Of a stretch of DNA of 64,000 bases, positions 8,387 through 16,396 are shown in pieces. Below the pieces are notes generated by a model. That model was given only the letters and a program-made list of their open reading frames with translations, was not told the origin of the DNA and ran no database searches. This stretch comes from an uncultured Prevotella sp. (GTDB taxonomy: Bacteria; Bacteroidota; Bacteroidia; Bacteroidales; Bacteroidaceae): contig CABUHE010000005.1 in NCBI GenBank assembly GCA_902491375.1, positions 25,826 to 89,825 of the forward strand, given 5' to 3'. Position 1 is the first letter of the stretch; each line of letters opens with the position of its first letter. The translations under genes were made by a program, and so were the position numbers.

Positions 8387-9487
8387 ATGTCATTAAAATG
8401 TGGTATAGTAGGACTGCCTAACGTGGGCAAGTCTACTCTTTTCAACTGTCTGTCGAGCGCAAAGGCTCAGGCGGCAAACTTCCCTTTCTGCACGATTGAG
8501 CCTAACGTGGGCATGATAACCGTGCCTGACGAACGACTGACCAAACTGGCCGAGATAGTACATCCGGGACGCATCGTGCCGGCAACCTGCGAGATTGTCG
8601 ACATAGCCGGACTGGTTAAGGGCGCCAGCAAGGGCGAGGGCCTGGGCAACAAGTTCCTGGGCAATATCCGCGAGACCGACGCCATAATACACGTGCTGCG
8701 CTGTTTCGACGATGACAACATAACCCACGTGGACGGCTCTATCGACCCCGTGCGCGACAAGGAGATCATAGACACAGAGCTTCAGCTGAAAGACCTTGAG
8801 ACAATAGAATCACGACTGACTAAGCAGCAGAAAGTCGCTGCGACAGGCAACAAGGACGCAAAGGTCGAAGTAGCTGTGCTCGAAGCTTATAAAGAAGTGC
8901 TCGAACAGGGCAAGAACGCACGCATAGTAGAGTTTGACAGCAAGGAGGAGCAGGAAGCCGCACGCAATCTGTTCCTGCTGACAGCCAAGCCCGTGCTCTA
9001 CGTATGCAACGTTGACGAAGCTTCAGCCAAGACCGGCAACGACTACAGTCGCCGCGTTGAGGAGATAGCCAAGGAGGAAGGCGCCGAGGCAATGGTCATA
9101 GCAGCCAAGACAGAGGAAGACATAGCCAGCCTTGAAAGCTATGAGGACAAGAAGCTGTTTCTCGACGAGCTGGGACTCGAGGAGAGCGGCGTGAACCGTC
9201 TGATAAAGAAGGCATACGCCCTGCTCAATCTTGAAACGTTCATCACAGCCGGCGAGATGGAGGTTAAGGCGTGGACATACAAGCGCGGCTGGAAGGCTCC
9301 GCAGTGCGCCGGCGTCATCCACTCAGACTTCGAGAAGGGCTTCATCCGCGCCGAGGTTATAAAGTATGACGACTACATCAAATACGGCTCAGAGGCAGCT
9401 GTACGCGAAGCCGGCAAACTGGGCATCGAAGGCAAGGACTACGTTGTACAGGACGGCGACATAATGCACTTCAGATTCAACGTCTGA
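8387..9487 (+). CDS. ychF: redox-regulated ATPase YchF (Obg family)
   Basis: This 366-residue P-loop protein is the conserved Obg-like ATPase that binds ribosomes. The G1 motif is GLPNVGKST at residues 8-16, followed by ANFPFCTIEPNVG (switch region) and DIAGLVKGASKGEGLGN (G3 region). The C-terminal TGS domain ends with AGKLGIEGKDYVVQDGDIMHFRFNV, the standard YchF terminus. Length is normal. The gene has its own strong promoter and is followed by a large minisatellite rather than a terminator. Confidence 0.98.
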   Translation: MSLKCGIVGLPNVGKSTLFNCLSSAKAQAANFPFCTIEPNVGMITVPDERLTKLAEIVHPGRIVPATCEIVDIAGLVKGASKGEGLGNKFLGNIRETDAIIHVLRCFDDDNITHVDGSIDPVRDKEIIDTELQLKDLETIESRLTKQQKVAATGNKDAKVEVAVLEAYKEVLEQGKNARIVEFDSKEEQEAARNLFLLTAKPVLYVCNVDEASAKTGNDYSRRVEEIAKEEGAEAMVIAAKTEEDIASLESYEDKKLFLDELGLEESGVNRLIKKAYALLNLETFITAGEMEVKAWTYKRGWKAPQCAGVIHSDFEKGFIRAEVIKYDDYIKYGSEAAVREAGKLGIEGKDYVVQDGDIMHFRFNV

Positions 9488-9490
9488 TTA

Positions 9491-10000
9491 TTTAATTCAT
9501 AATTCACAATTCATAATTCATAATTTGGTGGATGCTCGTAACAAATTACGCCTCTGACAATGAATTGTGAATTATGGATTATGAATCTATCAATTCAAAT
9601 TATAATTGCAGACCACCAATTATGAATTATGAATTGTGAATTATGAATTCCAAATTATAATTGCAGACCACCAATTATGAATTATGAATTGTGAATCTAT
9701 CAGTTCAAATTATAATTGCAGACCATCAATTATGAATTATGAATTGAGAATTATGAATTCCAAATTATAATTGCAGACCACCAATTATGAATTATGAATT
9801 GTGAATCTATCAGTTCAAATTATAATTGCAGACCACCAATTATGAATTATGAATTGTGAATCTATCAGTTCAAATTATAATTGCAGACCACCAATTATGA
9901 ATTATGAATTGTGAATCTATCAGTTCAAATTATAATTGCAGACCATCAATTATGAATTATGAATTGTGAATTATGAATTATAAATTTCCCCCCGTGAATT
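9491..10000. repeat. 55-bp tandem repeat (minisatellite), seven copies
   Basis: The word CAAATTATAATTGCAGACCA starts at 9596, 9651, 9706, 9761, 9816, 9871 and 9926, giving seven copies with an exact 55-bp period. The rest of each unit is built from 'aattatgaattatgaattgtgaat'-like words and comes in two forms, one ending TTATGAATTC and one ending CTATCAGTTC. The same AATTATGAATT vocabulary also covers 9491-9595. The array ends at the start codon of the first lgt gene, and the preceding GTGAATT next to that ATG is repeat sequence. Confidence 0.95.
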
Positions 10001-10852
10001 ATGAACTCTGAATTATTATACATTATGTGGAATCCCGACCTTGTGGCATTCCACATCGGCAGTTTCTCGTTCCGCTGGTACTCTCTGTGCTGGCTGCTCG
10101 GTCTGCTGGCGGCATATCTCATAGTAAAACGGCTGTATACCGAGCAGAAGATAAAGCCGGAGCTGTTCGATCCGCTCTTCATCTACTGCTTCATCGGCAT
10201 ACTGATAGGCTCGCGCCTTGGCCACTGCCTGTTCTATGAGCCTGACTATTTCCTGTCAAGCGGCAGGCATATGGTGGAGATGATACTGCCAATACACTTC
10301 ATGGCCGACGGCTCGTGGAAGTTCACCGGCTATGAGGGACTTGCAAGCCACGGCGGCACCATCGGACTGATAATAGCCCTCTGGCTCTATGTGCGCCGCA
10401 CTAAGGTAAACATCTGGCGAGTACTTGACAACGTAGCCATAGCCACGCCTACTACGGCCTGCTTCATACGTCTTGGCAACCTGATGAACTCCGAGATTAT
10501 AGGCAAGGCAACCGACGTGCCCTGGGCGTTCATCTTCGAGCGCGTAGACATGATACCGCGCCACCCGGGACAGCTCTATGAGGCGATAGCCTATGCCGTG
10601 TTCTTCTTCATCGGCTGGTACTTGTACCGCAAACACCCAGAGCGCGTGGGCACAGGCTTCTTCTTCGGACTGTGCATAACGCTCATCTTCACCGCCCGCT
10701 TCTTCATCGAGTTCACCAAGGACATACAGGAATCGTTTGAAGCATCGATGGTGCTCAACATGGGCCAGCTGCTCAGCATCCCGTTCATCATTATCGGCTT
10801 AATTTGCATATTCAACCGAAAGTTTATGGAACGCCTCGGTGCAGAAAAATAA
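10001..10852 (+). CDS. lgt: prolipoprotein diacylglyceryl transferase, copy 1
   Basis: This 283-residue membrane enzyme transfers diacylglyceryl from phosphatidylglycerol to the lipobox cysteine of prolipoproteins, the first step of lipoprotein maturation. Family features are WYSLCWLLGLLAAYLIVKRLY, GSRLGHCLFYEPDYF, GLASHGGTIGLIIALW and the signature region RLGNLMNSEIIGKATDVPWAF followed by RHPGQLYEAIAY. Multiple hydrophobic segments agree with an inner-membrane protein. The ATG at 10001 directly abuts the 55-bp repeat array; aligning it with copy 2 (MSNLLYILWNPDLVAF) supports this start over the internal ATG at 10025. A second lgt follows 75 bp downstream. Confidence 0.96.
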   Translation: MNSELLYIMWNPDLVAFHIGSFSFRWYSLCWLLGLLAAYLIVKRLYTEQKIKPELFDPLFIYCFIGILIGSRLGHCLFYEPDYFLSSGRHMVEMILPIHFMADGSWKFTGYEGLASHGGTIGLIIALWLYVRRTKVNIWRVLDNVAIATPTTACFIRLGNLMNSEIIGKATDVPWAFIFERVDMIPRHPGQLYEAIAYAVFFFIGWYLYRKHPERVGTGFFFGLCITLIFTARFFIEFTKDIQESFEASMVLNMGQLLSIPFIIIGLICIFNRKFMERLGAEK

Positions 10853-10927
10853 ATAAGCCCAAACAGGAAAAATGAATAAGGATGAATAAGCTAATAAAAA
10901 ATAAACATTGACATTATTTCCTATGAA

Positions 10928-11782
10928 ATGAGCAACCTACTTTACATCCTGTGGAACCCTGACCTGGTGGCCTTTCAGCTCGGGCCGATATCAATATTCT
11001 GGTACTCATTGTGTTGGCTGTTAGGCCTTGTGGCAGCATCTTTAATTGTCAAGAGGCTATACAAGGAACAGAAGATAAAGCCGGAGCTGTTCGATCCGTT
11101 GTTCATCTACTGCTTCTTAGGCATACTGATAGGCATGCGACTGGGTCATTGCCTGTTCTATCAGCCTGACTATTTCCTGTCGAGCGGCAAGCATATAGTT
11201 GAGATGATTTTGCCGATACATTTCATGCCCGACGGCTCATGGAAGTTCATAGGATATAAAGGACTGGCAAGCCACGGCGGCACCATAGGACTAATCATTG
11301 CCCTATGGTTATATGTACGCCGTACAAAGATTAATATCTGGCGAGTACTTGACAACGTGGCAATAGCAACACCAATAACAGCCTGCTGCATACGTCTTGG
11401 CAACCTGATGAACTCTGAGATTATAGGCAAGGCAACCGACGTGCCCTGGGCGTTCATCTTCGAGCGCGTAGACATGATACCGCGCCACCCGGGACAGCTC
11501 TATGAGGCGATAGCCTATGCCGTGTTCTTCTTCATCGGCTGGTACTTGTACCGCAAACACCCAGAGCGCGTGGGCACAGGCTTCTTCTTCGGACTGTGCA
11601 TAACGCTCATCTTCACCGCCCGCTTCTTCATCGAGTTCACCAAGGACATACAGGTATCGTTCGAAACCTCGATGGTGCTCAACATGGGGCAGCTGCTCAG
11701 CATCCCGTTCGTCATCCTCGGCGTGGTCTGCATGACTTGCCCCAACGTTATTAAAAAGCTCGGAGGCGAGAAACGACAATAA
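10928..11782 (+). CDS. lgt: prolipoprotein diacylglyceryl transferase, copy 2
   Basis: This 284-residue paralogue of the preceding gene has all the same family features, including GMRLGHCLFYQPDYF, GLASHGGTIGLIIALW and RHPGQLYEAIAY. Bases 11417-11654 are identical to 10493-10730 of copy 1 (238 bp without a difference by eye), whereas the first halves differ at many synonymous sites. The pattern points to duplication followed by recent gene conversion. Start MSNLLYILWNPDLVAF matches the family. The spacer between the two genes has no terminator, so they are probably co-transcribed. The enzyme is normally single copy. Confidence 0.96.
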   Translation: MSNLLYILWNPDLVAFQLGPISIFWYSLCWLLGLVAASLIVKRLYKEQKIKPELFDPLFIYCFLGILIGMRLGHCLFYQPDYFLSSGKHIVEMILPIHFMPDGSWKFIGYKGLASHGGTIGLIIALWLYVRRTKINIWRVLDNVAIATPITACCIRLGNLMNSEIIGKATDVPWAFIFERVDMIPRHPGQLYEAIAYAVFFFIGWYLYRKHPERVGTGFFFGLCITLIFTARFFIEFTKDIQVSFETSMVLNMGQLLSIPFVILGVVCMTCPNVIKKLGGEKRQ

Positions 11783-11831
11783 CCTTTCCGGCCTAACAGC
11801 GGATAGGGAAAAACAACATAGGAATAGGGGA

Positions 11832-11864
11832 ATTAGGGGAAATTTGCGGAAAATTTCCCCTAAT
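11832..11864. repeat. 33-bp palindromic repeat, left of fic
   Basis: The palindrome is ATTAGGGGAAATTT, five central bases (GCGGA), then AAATTTCCCCTAAT. A copy differing at one central base lies at 13243-13275, just after the fic stop codon. The left copy lies upstream of the fic promoter; the right copy could also act as a terminator. Confidence 0.85.
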
Positions 11865-11890
11865 TTTATATTTATCCGAAAAAATAATCA

Positions 11891-11898
11891 TATATTTG
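11891..11898 (+). promoter_or_regulatory. promoter -7 box of fic
   Basis: TATATTTG fits TAnnTTTG. It overlaps the TTG codon at 11896, which argues against that codon as a start and for the ATG at 11920. Confidence 0.6.
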
Positions 11899-11919
11899 CG
11901 CAATATATTATGTACGCAA

Positions 11920-13239
11920 ATGATTGAACTACCGCCCCAACTTAATCAGAAAGACATTCAGGAAGCATCTAAGCTGATTTGTGAAAAGAGCATCATGCCG
12001 TTGCTGAAAAAAATCAGCTATGACTACTGTTATTGGGACAAGGTGAAGTATCTTGCACCGGCAGGCACGAGCAACAGGGCACTGTGGCAGACCGTAAAAC
12101 TGCAACGCATGCTGAACGCCAAGACCATAACCTTCGGGCACTACAATCTGTGGTTTACCATAACAGAACACATGCTCGCACTGATGCACGAGTTCGACAT
12201 GAACATGGGCGGCAACCTTGGCACCAAAAGCATAATACCAGAGAGCGACAAGAACTTTTATCTGGTAAGCTCTGTCATGGAAGAAGCGATAGCATCAAGC
12301 CAGATGGAAGGAGCTTCGACAACACGCAAGGTAGCGAAGGAAATGCTGAGAAAGAACCAGAAGCCACGCGACAAAAGCCAGAGAATGATTGCAAACAACT
12401 ATGCCACAATAAGTTATCTGGCAGAACACAGAGACGATGAATTCTCGGTCGAAAAGATTCTTGAGATTCACAAATACATATCGGCCGGCACACTTGATCA
12501 TAAGGAAGACGAAGGAAGCCTGCGCAAGACTGACGACATTGTCGTGATGAACGGCATTACGGGAGAAATAGCCCACACACCGCCTCCACATGAAGAAATA
12601 GAGGAAATGCTGAAAGAGCTTTGCGACTTTGCAAACAAGGATGATGACGATGACTTTATTCATCCGATAATTAAAGGAATAATAATCCACTTCATGCTGG
12701 CTTTCATTCATCCATTCGTAGACGGAAACGGACGCACGGCACGTTCGCTGGTTTACTGGTATATGATGAAAAAAGGATACTGGCTGACCGAATATCTATC
12801 AATATCAAGAATAATTTACCGCAACAAGGCAAAATACGAAAAGGCGTTTCTCTATACCGAAGCCGACAGCTACGACCTTTCGTACTTCATACAATACAAC
12901 CTCGTTACAATGAAAAAGGCATACGAGGAACTTAAAGCCTACCTGCAACGCAAAATAAGCGAGCGCGACAGCATTACAAAGCTCAAAGGAATAAAATCAA
13001 TCAACATCCGACAGGCACGCATAATACAGAATCTGTATAAGGACAACGACAGCATAATAACTGCCAAAGAGGTAGCAACGCAGTTTGCCGTTACAGACAA
13101 GACTGCAAGAACTGACCTGCAAGCGCTCGTAAAACTCGGAATAATGAGCGAAGTGCAGCTTAACAACAGAATGACAGGATACGTAAAGGCTGACAATTTT
13201 GAAGAGGTTATAGAAGAACTTAACAACATGAAAGAATAG
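11920..13239 (+). CDS. Fic family protein
   Basis: This 439-residue protein carries the Fic active-site loop HPFVDGNGRTAR at about residue 264, with the catalytic histidine and the phosphate-binding GNGR intact. Fic enzymes transfer AMP or related groups to target proteins. The stretch VMEEAIASSQMEGAST resembles the inhibitory (S/T)xxxE(G/N) helix of self-restrained Fic proteins and the DUF4172-type N-terminus. The C-terminal part (about 350-430) reads as a winged helix-turn-helix (ITAKEVATQFAVTDKTARTDLQALVKLG). The ATG at 11920 is preferred because the frame upstream overlaps a promoter box. The gene is solitary and bracketed by two near-identical 33-bp palindromes. Target unknown. Confidence 0.92.
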   Translation: MIELPPQLNQKDIQEASKLICEKSIMPLLKKISYDYCYWDKVKYLAPAGTSNRALWQTVKLQRMLNAKTITFGHYNLWFTITEHMLALMHEFDMNMGGNLGTKSIIPESDKNFYLVSSVMEEAIASSQMEGASTTRKVAKEMLRKNQKPRDKSQRMIANNYATISYLAEHRDDEFSVEKILEIHKYISAGTLDHKEDEGSLRKTDDIVVMNGITGEIAHTPPPHEEIEEMLKELCDFANKDDDDDFIHPIIKGIIIHFMLAFIHPFVDGNGRTARSLVYWYMMKKGYWLTEYLSISRIIYRNKAKYEKAFLYTEADSYDLSYFIQYNLVTMKKAYEELKAYLQRKISERDSITKLKGIKSINIRQARIIQNLYKDNDSIITAKEVATQFAVTDKTARTDLQALVKLGIMSEVQLNNRMTGYVKADNFEEVIEELNNMKE

Positions 13240-13242
13240 GAA

Positions 13243-13275
13243 ATTAGGGGAAATTTACGGAAAATTTCCCCTAAT
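13243..13275. repeat. 33-bp palindromic repeat, right of fic
   Basis: Second copy of the palindrome at 11832-11864, with A instead of G in the loop. It starts three bases after the fic stop codon and is followed by a T-rich run, so it may serve as a terminator. Confidence 0.85.
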
Positions 13276-13419
13276 TTCCTTTTGTTTTATATTCATTCAA
13301 CTAACCAAAAGCCGGATGAATATGATAAAAAACGTATCGGACAGTGCTATTTCCATTGGCTAAAATGATGACAATAGAACAAGCATTTGGGCTGAAAATA
13401 CTTTTCAGAAAACACAAAA

Positions 13420-13471
13420 ATAACGGCATCCCAGCGTAAGCGTTGCGGCTTACAGGCAGGGATGCCGTTAT
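13420..13471 (-). terminator. terminator of the WG-repeat protein gene
   Basis: ATAACGGCATCCC at 13420-13432 pairs with its exact complement at 13459-13471. On the minus strand a T-rich run follows, placing it after the gene that ends at 13494. Confidence 0.8.
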
Positions 13472-13493
13472 CGTTTTTATATCTACAGCGCCG

Positions 13494-15629
13494 TTATTGT
13501 GCTGCCGGAGCGGTTGTTGTAGTTGTATTCTGGGTTGGTGTTGCGGCAGGTGCCGGTGTCTGAGTAGTAGCCGGAGCTGCCGGAGCAGTTGCTGTCTGAG
13601 TTGTAGTTGCAGCCGGAGCGGTTGTAGTCGGTGTCGTGCCTGCTGCCGTCTGCGGCTGTGCTGTTGGTGTAGGCATCTGCGCTGGTGTAGCCGGTGTTGG
13701 CTTTACTGCCGACTGTGGTTTCGTATTAGGCAGCTGCACAGGAGCCGGAGGAACTGTAACCGTGCCGGCAGGGCCTGGAGTTACAGGCGTGGCAGAGGTT
13801 TCAGTCGTAGTCTGCACAGCAGGAGCTGCTGTTGTTGCAGGAACTGCCGGAGCTGCCGTTCCTGTTGTCTGTACCGCGCTGCTCTTGGTAATCTCAACCT
13901 GACCGGCAGCTGTATTGTCCTTAGGCTTGATATAGTTGATCTCAAACGGGAAATAAGACGGCGGACAGCCGTTTTCTATAACGCTCACTACAAGTCTGTT
14001 GATGCCCTCCACCGGAGAGTACAGACGGCATTTATAGCGTGTTTCTGAGAGTTTTATAAGGTCTACACGTGCCGCCGTAGAGTCTTCAACAACCTGCACA
14101 GTCAGCGGATAGTCGTTCTCACCGGCCAGCTTGTCGGCTGTCATGTTGAGGATGAACTCAACTATGCCACGCTCAAACTTTATCTCTTCACGGCTCAGAT
14201 CCATGTTCACGTACTTATAGTGCCATGCCTTTACGGTGAGTTTGTTGTCAGGATAACTTATTCCGTCACACGTCATTCTGACCGGATAAGTTATCTCCGT
14301 AATGTGGTCGGGCAGCGAGTCGGGAATAGTCAGCACGCAGTTATACTGCACAAAGTTGCCGGCTGACGTGTTGCGCATCTGCACGGAAGTCTTGTCTACG
14401 GTGCATCCGTTGCCCGCAGGAATGTCAAAGCTGCATCCGTCGGCCTTTATCTCGGCAGGCAGGTCAAGGCGCACTGTGGTCTCAAACTTCTTGTGTCTGA
14501 AGGCTATCGCGTTGCCTTTGTTCATGCTCATACTGTATTTCAGCTTCTCGTCGAGCTGCAACAAGCCCCACTTACCGTCCTTGCGCACGGCGATAAACTT
14601 GCCGAAGCTGATGCCTGCGCCGTCAAACTGCGGAGGAAGTATTGTGCTGTTGCCTGATTTCACTGCATACATACCGTTGCTACTACGCTCTGCCGTGAAG
14701 TCGCCTTTCAGCTTGAGCGGAGCCGGATGAGCAGTGTTGTAGTTTACTGTACTTGCCGGATATTTTATGCTGACAAGGCGCATGCGCTCGTCAAAGGCAA
14801 AGAATACTGTGTCACGCTTGCTTCCACGTGCCCACAGAATGGTAGAATCGCCCTTGTTGTACATGCACTCGCTGAAGTCGCCTACACGCACCTGGCGCTT
14901 CTTCTCGGCCTTCTCGTTGACAAATACAGGACGGAGCATGCCCAGTCCTTTGTCGAACATATAAACACGGTGCTTGATTACGGCAATGCCGACGCCGTCG
15001 TCGTTGAGCGATGACAGGAATGACACGTCCTCGTTCTCGACAGCTTCCTTCTTATCAAGCATCAGCTTAACGAGGTTCTTGTCCGTATCGACGTAGTAAT
15101 AATACAAGTCCTTGAAGTTCTCCATGTCGCCGTACATCGTGCAGCATGCGTATCCGCTGCTATAAGGATACATCTCGACAAACGAGCCGAACGGGTCGTA
15201 ACTGCCGTCCTTCGCAACGAGCTTATTGCGTCCCTGCCTGTTTACGAGCAGGTATCCGTCGCGGAAATAAGGGCAGTTATATACAACCTTGCAGTTCTCA
15301 AGCTTTGTAAACGTGCCGTCAGTTGCATAGAAACCAGTTATATCCTGAGTGCCTTTCTTCATGACGACAGCCATTCCTTCGCTGAATTTTGCGATACTGT
15401 CTTCCGTCGAAGCCAGCAGCTTTGCGTCTGTACTCCACAGTGATGTAACGCCTGCCGAGTCGCTGACAACCACCGGCACACCTGTCGCAAGGCGTATACT
15501 GTCGTAACCGGGACGCATGGCCCACTTTGCCATCTGACCGTATGCGGCATTGGCAGAAAGAAGAATGACTGCAAACAGAGCCACGACTCCTTTCATAATT
15601 CTTGCTTTGGGTTTATTTTTCATATCCAA
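13494..15629 (-). CDS. secreted WG-repeat-like protein with Ala/Thr/Pro-rich tail
   Basis: This 711-residue protein is not assigned a function. It starts with a basic region and a signal peptide (KGVVALFAVILLSANAAYGQ); the second Met (MKNKPKAR, 15623) is an equally good start. The first half has segments like FSEGMAVVMKKG, FRDGYLLVNRQGRNKLV and FGKFIAVRKDGKWGLLQLDEK, which resemble WG (tryptophan-glycine) repeats. The middle (about 380-560) is a probable beta-sandwich. The last 140 residues or so are a low-complexity Ala/Thr/Pro/Gln tract with no other residues of note, probably a flexible linker or wall-spanning tail. An outer-surface or periplasmic place is likely. Confidence 0.7.
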   Translation of the reverse strand: MDMKNKPKARIMKGVVALFAVILLSANAAYGQMAKWAMRPGYDSIRLATGVPVVVSDSAGVTSLWSTDAKLLASTEDSIAKFSEGMAVVMKKGTQDITGFYATDGTFTKLENCKVVYNCPYFRDGYLLVNRQGRNKLVAKDGSYDPFGSFVEMYPYSSGYACCTMYGDMENFKDLYYYYVDTDKNLVKLMLDKKEAVENEDVSFLSSLNDDGVGIAVIKHRVYMFDKGLGMLRPVFVNEKAEKKRQVRVGDFSECMYNKGDSTILWARGSKRDTVFFAFDERMRLVSIKYPASTVNYNTAHPAPLKLKGDFTAERSSNGMYAVKSGNSTILPPQFDGAGISFGKFIAVRKDGKWGLLQLDEKLKYSMSMNKGNAIAFRHKKFETTVRLDLPAEIKADGCSFDIPAGNGCTVDKTSVQMRNTSAGNFVQYNCVLTIPDSLPDHITEITYPVRMTCDGISYPDNKLTVKAWHYKYVNMDLSREEIKFERGIVEFILNMTADKLAGENDYPLTVQVVEDSTAARVDLIKLSETRYKCRLYSPVEGINRLVVSVIENGCPPSYFPFEINYIKPKDNTAAGQVEITKSSAVQTTGTAAPAVPATTAAPAVQTTTETSATPVTPGPAGTVTVPPAPVQLPNTKPQSAVKPTPATPAQMPTPTAQPQTAAGTTPTTTAPAATTTQTATAPAAPATTQTPAPAATPTQNTTTTTAPAAQ

Positions 15630-15886
15630 GATCAGTTTTATTCGTCAGATAATAAATCAGTATTAGGATTAGTTTCTGCGCAAGATTTAATAAATTATTT
15701 ATTGTCACTTTGCTTTGCAAAGTTAATAATAAAATATAAAAAACAAGAAGTTTTATATCAAAAAGTTGACACGTTAACAACTTGACAATACGGACGATAG
15801 AAAGCCTAAGCAATACGAATAACGGCTTTCAGTTACACATCCCGCAGCTGTCAGCCGCGGAATGTGATAGAAAAAACCGGCAGGAG

Positions 15887-16375
15887 TCAGCCGAGAAGAA
15901 GCTCCATGTCGACAACATCGAGCCAGCGTCCGTGCTTGTAGCCGACGCTCTTGAACAGCGACACCTGCTCAAAACCGAGCCTGCGGTGAAAGGCTATGCT
16001 GGCTTCATTCTCGCCTGTGATGCAGGCTATCAGAGCCTTCACGCCCATCCGGCGGCAGTCGGCTATTAGTCTGTCCATCAGCGCGGTGCCTGCGCCGTGA
16101 CGTTTAAATTCAGGATTCAGGTAGATTGTAGTCTCAAGAGTGTTCGAATAGGCTGCTCTCTCCTTCCACAGATGGGCGTAGCAGTAGCCTGCCACCTTGC
16201 CGTCTACCTCAGCCACGTAGTAAGGATAACTGGCTGAGATATGCTCTATTCGGCTGAGCATTTCGCTTACGGGCAGCGGTTCGGTCTCAAAGCTCTCAAC
16301 TCCGTTTACTATGTACCAGTTGTACAGTTCGGTTATCTGCCCTGCGTCGTCTGGTCTTACCTGCCTGATAGTCAT
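15887..16375 (-). CDS. GNAT N-acetyltransferase (phosphinothricin/Met-sulfoximine type)
   Basis: This 162-residue acetyl-CoA-dependent transferase resembles the Pat/YncA group. It opens MTIRQVRPDDAGQITELYNWYI, has WKERAAYSNTLETTIYL in the middle, and the acetyl-CoA loop in HGAGTALMDRLIADCR. FHRRLGFEQVSLFKSVGYKHGRWLDVVDMELLL is the typical C-terminal part of this group. Substrates in the group include phosphinothricin, methionine sulfoximine and some amino acids; the native one here is not known. It lies 21 bp after the membrane/kinase fusion gene and is probably co-transcribed with it. Confidence 0.9.
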   Translation of the reverse strand: MTIRQVRPDDAGQITELYNWYIVNGVESFETEPLPVSEMLSRIEHISASYPYYVAEVDGKVAGYCYAHLWKERAAYSNTLETTIYLNPEFKRHGAGTALMDRLIADCRRMGVKALIACITGENEASIAFHRRLGFEQVSLFKSVGYKHGRWLDVVDMELLLG

Positions 16376-16396
16376 TGTCTTAATTTTATTGAACGG

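Noticed and set aside
11896..11919. Eight extra N-terminal codons of the Fic protein from a TTG
   Set aside because: The TTG is part of the TATATTTG promoter box; ATG at 11920 gives the normal start.
13443..14048. 201-codon Cys/Ser/Arg-rich frame opposite the Ala/Thr/Pro tail
   Set aside because: It is the antisense reading of a low-complexity repeat and not a metal-binding protein.
15630..15886. Riboswitch or small gene in the AT-rich gap after the WG-repeat gene start
   Set aside because: No conserved motif, no stable stem and no codon pattern are visible.
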